Source: Tilletia caries (lineage: Eukaryota; Basidiomycota; Exobasidiomycetes; Tilletiales; Tilletiaceae). Taken from it: DNA of 64,000 nt. A model generated the notes under the pieces. It searched no databases. It was not told the DNA's origin and was given only the letters and a program-made list of their open reading frames with translations. The stretch spans positions 1,208,001 to 1,272,000 of the forward strand of contig JALUTQ010000003.1 of the NCBI GenBank assembly GCA_032718865.1. The letters run 5' to 3'. Each line of letters starts with the position of its first letter. Position 1 is the stretch's first letter. The position numbers were made by a program, and so were the translations under genes. Of this stretch, positions 59,849 through 64,000 are shown in pieces.

Positions 59849-61217
59849 CATCAGTTGGAATCAATAACCAGTTGGTCATCATACACCAATATGCTCAAAC
59901 CCATTATTCACTAAGTGAAGGTGCAACAACAATTCAGCATTGATGCCCACACTACTATGAACGTTGAGGGAGATTAATAGGAAGTGACAGAAGTAGTAAT
60001 TCTGGGATAACTAGTAGAACATGGAAGAGTGGCTACGACTGATCAGCACACTCAGCCGTAATTCTTACAGGCGAGGAGGGTGAAGGGGCAGGGAGAGGAG
60101 ATGAAGGAGAAGGGAGAGGGAGAAGATGAAGGTGAGGGTGAGTAGGATATAGTTGCAGATCGACGGATGAAGAGCGCTGCTTATATACCCTTTCAAGTTC
60201 GCATACTCTTTCCAGTCCAGAGCTCACAACGTACCAGCCATCAGGTGAGTCGTCAGGTTCGGTAGACGATGTGTTTGCCACAAGACAAGAGACCTTGGCT
60301 GATACTATCCCACCCTCCATAGAACACAGCAACGCAACACGTCAGCCTAAGTGAGTACCATCCCAGCCGACTACAGCAACAGGAGCTCTACCTCACACAC
60401 TTTCGCTACATCTCATACAGAGGTGTTCACGCACGACAGGGCCTCGCTACACACCAAAGCAGCGATACAACACTCCTTTTTTTGGGGACAGCACAGCATC
60501 GAGACATCAAGCAGCATCAACCAGCACTGAGGCTCCACGTTTCTCACCCTTCCATCAACGGCGACTGGAGTAGGCGAGACGGTGAGAGCAAGACGGCGAG
60601 AGCAAGGCGGCGATCGTGCAAGCGCGGTGGCGGGCGGGGCTGTGAAGGTAATGAACGAGGGTTGTCAGTGAGGGTTCGTTGCAGCAAGCGGAGGGCAGGC
60701 AAGCAGAACAGGGCGACGAACGACCGTCTTCCTACGGATGCCGGGGCGTGGGGGCTGGGGTGACAAGGGCAGGCGAGGAAGCCAGCCGGCGACGCTATCA
60801 AGGATGACGCGGATGCCGTCTAGCGAAGGAGCGGTGTTGGTCGCCGAGGGACAACGCGCCGTACTCACGTGTTTTGTCTAGCTACCGTGATTGCCAATGA
60901 CGAAACCAATAGCTTTTGCGATAGCACAATACCTGCAATTTCCATCCCAACAGCTATACCTATCCGGTAATTATTGCAGGTAATGCGAGACACCTAATGC
61001 CGGTATTGGCACGATTGTCAGCAGTCTAAATATGCAAGCCACCGCGCTAATGGAGGCCTAAACGAGGCAATAAACCAGTATTGGCATTTTACAACAGCTT
61101 GTCAGGCGTATCTCTCATTGACAAGGCTGTTGCCCTCCCCAATAGCAGCTAGCAGCTTGGACTCCCCCAATAGCATAGCTGTTGCTCTAAACAATCCTAA
61201 CCCCCTTTCTCCTGCGA
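59849..61217. other. Interval without recognised genes
   Basis: Purine-rich repeats at 60070-60140 and short unsupported frames. The stretch 60880-61210 repeats words such as ACCTGCAAT/ATTGCAGGT, CCGGTATTGGC and CCAGTATTGGC and may be the left arm of the MULE that follows. Confidence 0.5.
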
Positions 61218-61720
61218 ATGCTTCCTCCTCCGACCGAACAGCTATTCGACACCAGCCAGATTGCTGAAAAACACATGCAGCTGTGGGCAACAACTCATGG
61301 CTATGCAGTGATCAGGTCGCACTCTGCAAAAAATGGACGATACTTGTACTTCATATGCGACAAGAGAGGCAACTATCGGAGCACGCGCAAGCTACAGGAG
61401 GAGGATCGACAGCGCAAGACCTCTACCCGCAAAGAAGCTTGCAGTTTTAAGTTAAGGATCAGCAGCACGAGCTCGGGATGGATCATAGCTGTCCAGTGTC
61501 CCGAACATACAGGTCATGGGCCAACTACGTCTCTTCTCGCGCACCCCGTCCTTCTTCGTTTTGATGTGGCGTCTCGAGAACAGATCTTGGAGCTGGTTCG
61601 ACATGGATCAAGCACGCGTCAAATTGTTCCCCTGCTCGCCCAACGCGATCCCCCTCTGGTGTGTACCTCCAAAGACATCGCCAATCTCATTCAAAACCAT
61701 CGAAGAGAGGTGCTGCAAGG

Positions 61721-63537
61721 GATGTTAACCACAGGATGGTACGGAGGGCCTCCAAAAACCACGGGAGGGTACGCTCCTTATCTTACCATGGGAGGGTACG
61801 AAAAATCTTCTCGCCAGTCTCATATCTCATTTCGGGGCGTATCCGCGTATCAGACAAAGAGTGAGCGGTGAGCAGTGAGGAGTGAGGGGTCTGGAGTTGA
61901 TGACCATAATCAGCGAGCAAGAAGAACAAGATCAAGGATGCCAGCAGAACGGGAGCACCGAGCTGCTCTAGCCCACAAATCGACCTATGCAAGCATGGAC
62001 GAGTTCAAGAAAGCCGTCACAGATTATGCCCTGGCGCAGCACTTTCCTCACAAGTGGGCGGCTTCGAAGACAGACTGGGCTGTCGCTGTCTGCCAGCGCA
62101 ACAAAGCCTGTGATTTCCGGGCGCGCGTGAACCACAACACTGCTCTGCAGCTGTACGAGGTTACTGTGTTTCGGGAGGGGCATGTCTGTGCTGGATTAGG
62201 CGATCCGAAGCCGACGGAACATGGACGACAAACAAACACAGCATGATCCTATTGCTCGCTGCCGCCATGGACGCGGATGATAACCTCGTCATCTTGGCTT
62301 GGGCTCTAGTGCAGAGCGAGACACAGGTCAGCTGGGAGTGGTTCCTGCGCGCGCTACTGCAGGCTTTCCCGTCCGTTGGTGCCCACACTACGACAGTGGT
62401 TTCGGACCGGCAGAAGGGCCTGCATAATGCGATTCAGACAGTTTTTTGCCCAGCGCCACCGAAGGCTACTGCTGCTGGCACTTAGCCGAGAACGTCAAAA
62501 AGCACTACGGCATGGCAGCACGCAAACAATTCTGGTGCCTCGTCTACGCGGAGATGGCCAACAAATTCAAGACCGCCATGAGCGAGCTTGCAGGTTGCAG
62601 AGCTCAGCTCTGGTGCCGCTCACTACCTTCGCGACTCTGAGGAAGGGGGAATCCCACACAAATTTTGGGCGTCCTATGCTTTCCCTGGCCGCCGGTTTGA
62701 TCACGTCACATCGAACCTGAGCGAGATTTTCAACTCGGCACTGCGCCTGCATCGCGAGCTGCCGCCTCTGCAGCTGCTCTCGGCTGTCTACAATTACCAA
62801 ATGGGGCACTTCCACGAGTGCGTGCAGAAAGCCACTGCTTGGAAGCAGATTCTGGCCCGCACCCGCACGGTTTGTTTGTTGCGGCACTGCAGCAGGCCCG
62901 GAAGCTCAACTGCATTCCTGCAAGTGCAAACACTGGTCTGGTGAAGTACACCGACGGCAAGCAGTTCAACGTGGAGCTGTCAAGCAACCCACAGACTAGC
63001 GCGAGCATCTGCAGCTGCGGCCTGCGGGGTTCCACAGCTGATGCTCATCTAGCATCCGCTCTCAAGAAGCCTCCGGTCCTCTATGCCCACGCCTATTGGA
63101 CTACGAGGCAATGGCGCCTCACCTGCGCGAAGCCTTACATTGTGGCTGAGCTCAACTACCTCGACTCCAACGAGCTCGACGCCCCCGACTCCAGCACGCG
63201 ATCCAAGAAGGGACGCCCACAGAAGCAGCGTCGCGAGGCCGGAAAGGGTGGGAGTTCTTCGCGAGACATTGTCCCTTCTTTCTGTAACAAGTGCGGAGAG
63301 TTTAATCACTCTGCCAGGCACTGCTGCACTTCCTATTAGCTTGTTCCCTTTTCTCCCTATGCCTTCCTATTTTTCCCTCTGGGATCTTGTCATATATGCT
63401 CTCCCATCGCTTACTCAGTAATCTAACTTCAGCTTAATTTTCATTTCGATAATTTTCGTACCCTCCCATGGTAAGATAAGGGGCGTACCCTCCTGTGGTT
63501 TTTGGAGGCCCTCCGTACCATCCTGTGGTTAACCTCT
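61721..63537 (+). mobile_element. Nested, internally deleted Mutator-like element
   Basis: Long inverted ends (about 85 bases, 61721-61807 and 63455-63537, sharing GGATGGTACGGAGGGCCTCC) are flanked by a perfect 9-bp duplication GCTGCAAGG at 61712-61720 and 63538-63546. Both are the marks of Mutator-like elements. At 1817 bp it is shorter than an autonomous copy. Confidence 0.93.
61875..63339 (+). pseudogene. Inner MULE transposase, deleted and frameshifted
   Basis: A first frame (61930-62246) gives MDEFKKAVTDYALAQHFPHK and CDFRARVNHNTALQLYEVTV, a FAR1-like start. Directly after, ILLLAAAMDADDNLVILAWA holds the first catalytic Asp region, so the usual segment between them is missing. SDRQKGLHNAIQTVF then shifts frame to YCCWHLAENVKKHYGMAARK. 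Another shift brings DHVTSNLSEIFNSALRLHRE, which includes the Glu region, and a last one leads to SASICSCGLRG and a zinc knuckle CNKCGEFNHSARHC, ending at 63339. It cannot make a functional transposase. Confidence 0.85.
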
Positions 63538-64000
63538 GCTGCAAGGTCGTCCTCCAGTTGAGGCCCTTCTTGAGTGGCTAGAAGAACAGCAATGTCCCCA
63601 TCGAAAGCTGGTTACGGACGTGAGCGAGAATGTCCAGCGACTGGATGGCCTTCTCTTTGCGCATCCAAAAGATCTCAAGCTTCTTCATCGATTTGGAACC
63701 GTCATTGGTGCAGACGCAACCTACACCACAAACAAACATTGCCTGCCCCTACTTCATTTTGTCGGACACACCAGCTCCAACAAATCCTTCACAGCTGCGC
63801 TCGCTTTCCTCCCAAATGAGACGACAATGACCCACACCTGGGCGTTCGAGTCACTCCAAGAAATTGCACCAGGATTCGCTCCGGATGTTGTCGTCAAAGA
63901 CCACGACGCAGCCATCGGTGCTGCTCTTTTGAACACAGTGCCAGAATCCGCCCATATTCTTTGCCAGTGGCACATCCGCCAGAACGTGGAGAAGATGGCC

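Larger units (their letters stand above)
61218..64000 (+). pseudogene. MULE transposase gene split by a nested MULE (3' end beyond window)
   Basis: The first part (61218-61720) encodes a FAR1-type zinc-binding N-terminus (LWATTHGYAVIRSHSAKN, CSFKLRISSTSSGWIIAV, CPEHTGHGP) and a helix ending LIQNHRREVLQG. After the insertion, coding resumes in exact phase at 63547 with RPPVEALLEWLEEQQC and the MULE core: FGTVIGADATYTTNKHCLPL (first Asp), PDVVVKDHDAAIGAALL (second Asp) and CQWHIRQNVEKMA at the window edge. Removing the insertion plus one 9-bp duplication gives one open frame through the junction. The catalytic Glu would lie beyond the window. Apart from the insertion it looks intact. Confidence 0.88.

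Noticed and set aside
60482..60763. Basic frame of 93 codons
   Set aside because: It is Arg/Lys-rich with no motif, no codon bias and an equally open antisense frame.

Overview
The window is nuclear DNA of a fungus, almost certainly a basidiomycete. Protein-coding genes are close together on both strands and are cut by many short GT-AG introns with CTNAC-like branch sites. Third codon positions are strongly C-biased. The DH-PH-FYVE Rho exchange factor resembles Don1 of smut fungi, and the mobile elements (Crypton with a GCR1_C tail, CACTA-type proteins with the WNKH and PSRDIA signatures) are those common in Basidiomycota. The exact lineage cannot be fixed from sequence alone.

The left part (about 1-28.3 kb) is gene territory. 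In order it holds the 5' part of an unknown gene (-), a secreted or membrane-anchored alpha/beta hydrolase (+), poly(A)-binding protein PAB1 (-), a disturbed 7.7-10.9 kb stretch where pieces of a UDP-glucose dehydrogenase gene lie on both sides of a membrane protein with a long Arg-Glu repeat (-), the mitochondrial GrpE factor MGE1 (-), the ER-shaping protein YOP1 (+), DNA topoisomerase II (-), the KEOPS kinase BUD32 (+), a small OB-fold protein that looks like the shelterin subunit TPP1/Tpz1 (-), a Sel1-repeat protein (+) and the Don1-like exchange factor (-).

The right part (about 28.3-64 kb) is mobile DNA and contains no recognisable host gene. It opens with an 8.3-kb CACTA-type DNA transposon (28339-37239) with perfect 20-bp inverted ends and a 3-bp target duplication. 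It carries a zinc-finger transposase-like gene and a divergent gene of unknown function. A 638-bp TA-type MITE sits inside its right inverted repeat. Next come a decayed Crypton (tyrosine recombinase plus GCR1_C domain), a gag-only LTR element with a hAT-type MITE inside it, a second broken gag, a TA-type palindromic MITE, and a gag/RT retroelement whose zinc-knuckle codons are split by a complete 5.7-kb Harbinger transposon. The end holds tandem repeats with another hAT-type MITE, a minisatellite, and a MULE transposase gene split by an internally deleted second MULE with a 9-bp target duplication.

The most unusual theme is a group of short elements whose interior is almost entirely copies of one short self-complementary motif (CTATAG-based, GTATAC-based, or GGAATTCC/GGAGCTCC-like). 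Two have clean hAT-type ends and 8-bp duplications. Several nested insertions can be ordered in time from their target duplications. Most elements look inactive through stops, frameshifts or deletions, although the CACTA gene pair appears open when its introns are removed.
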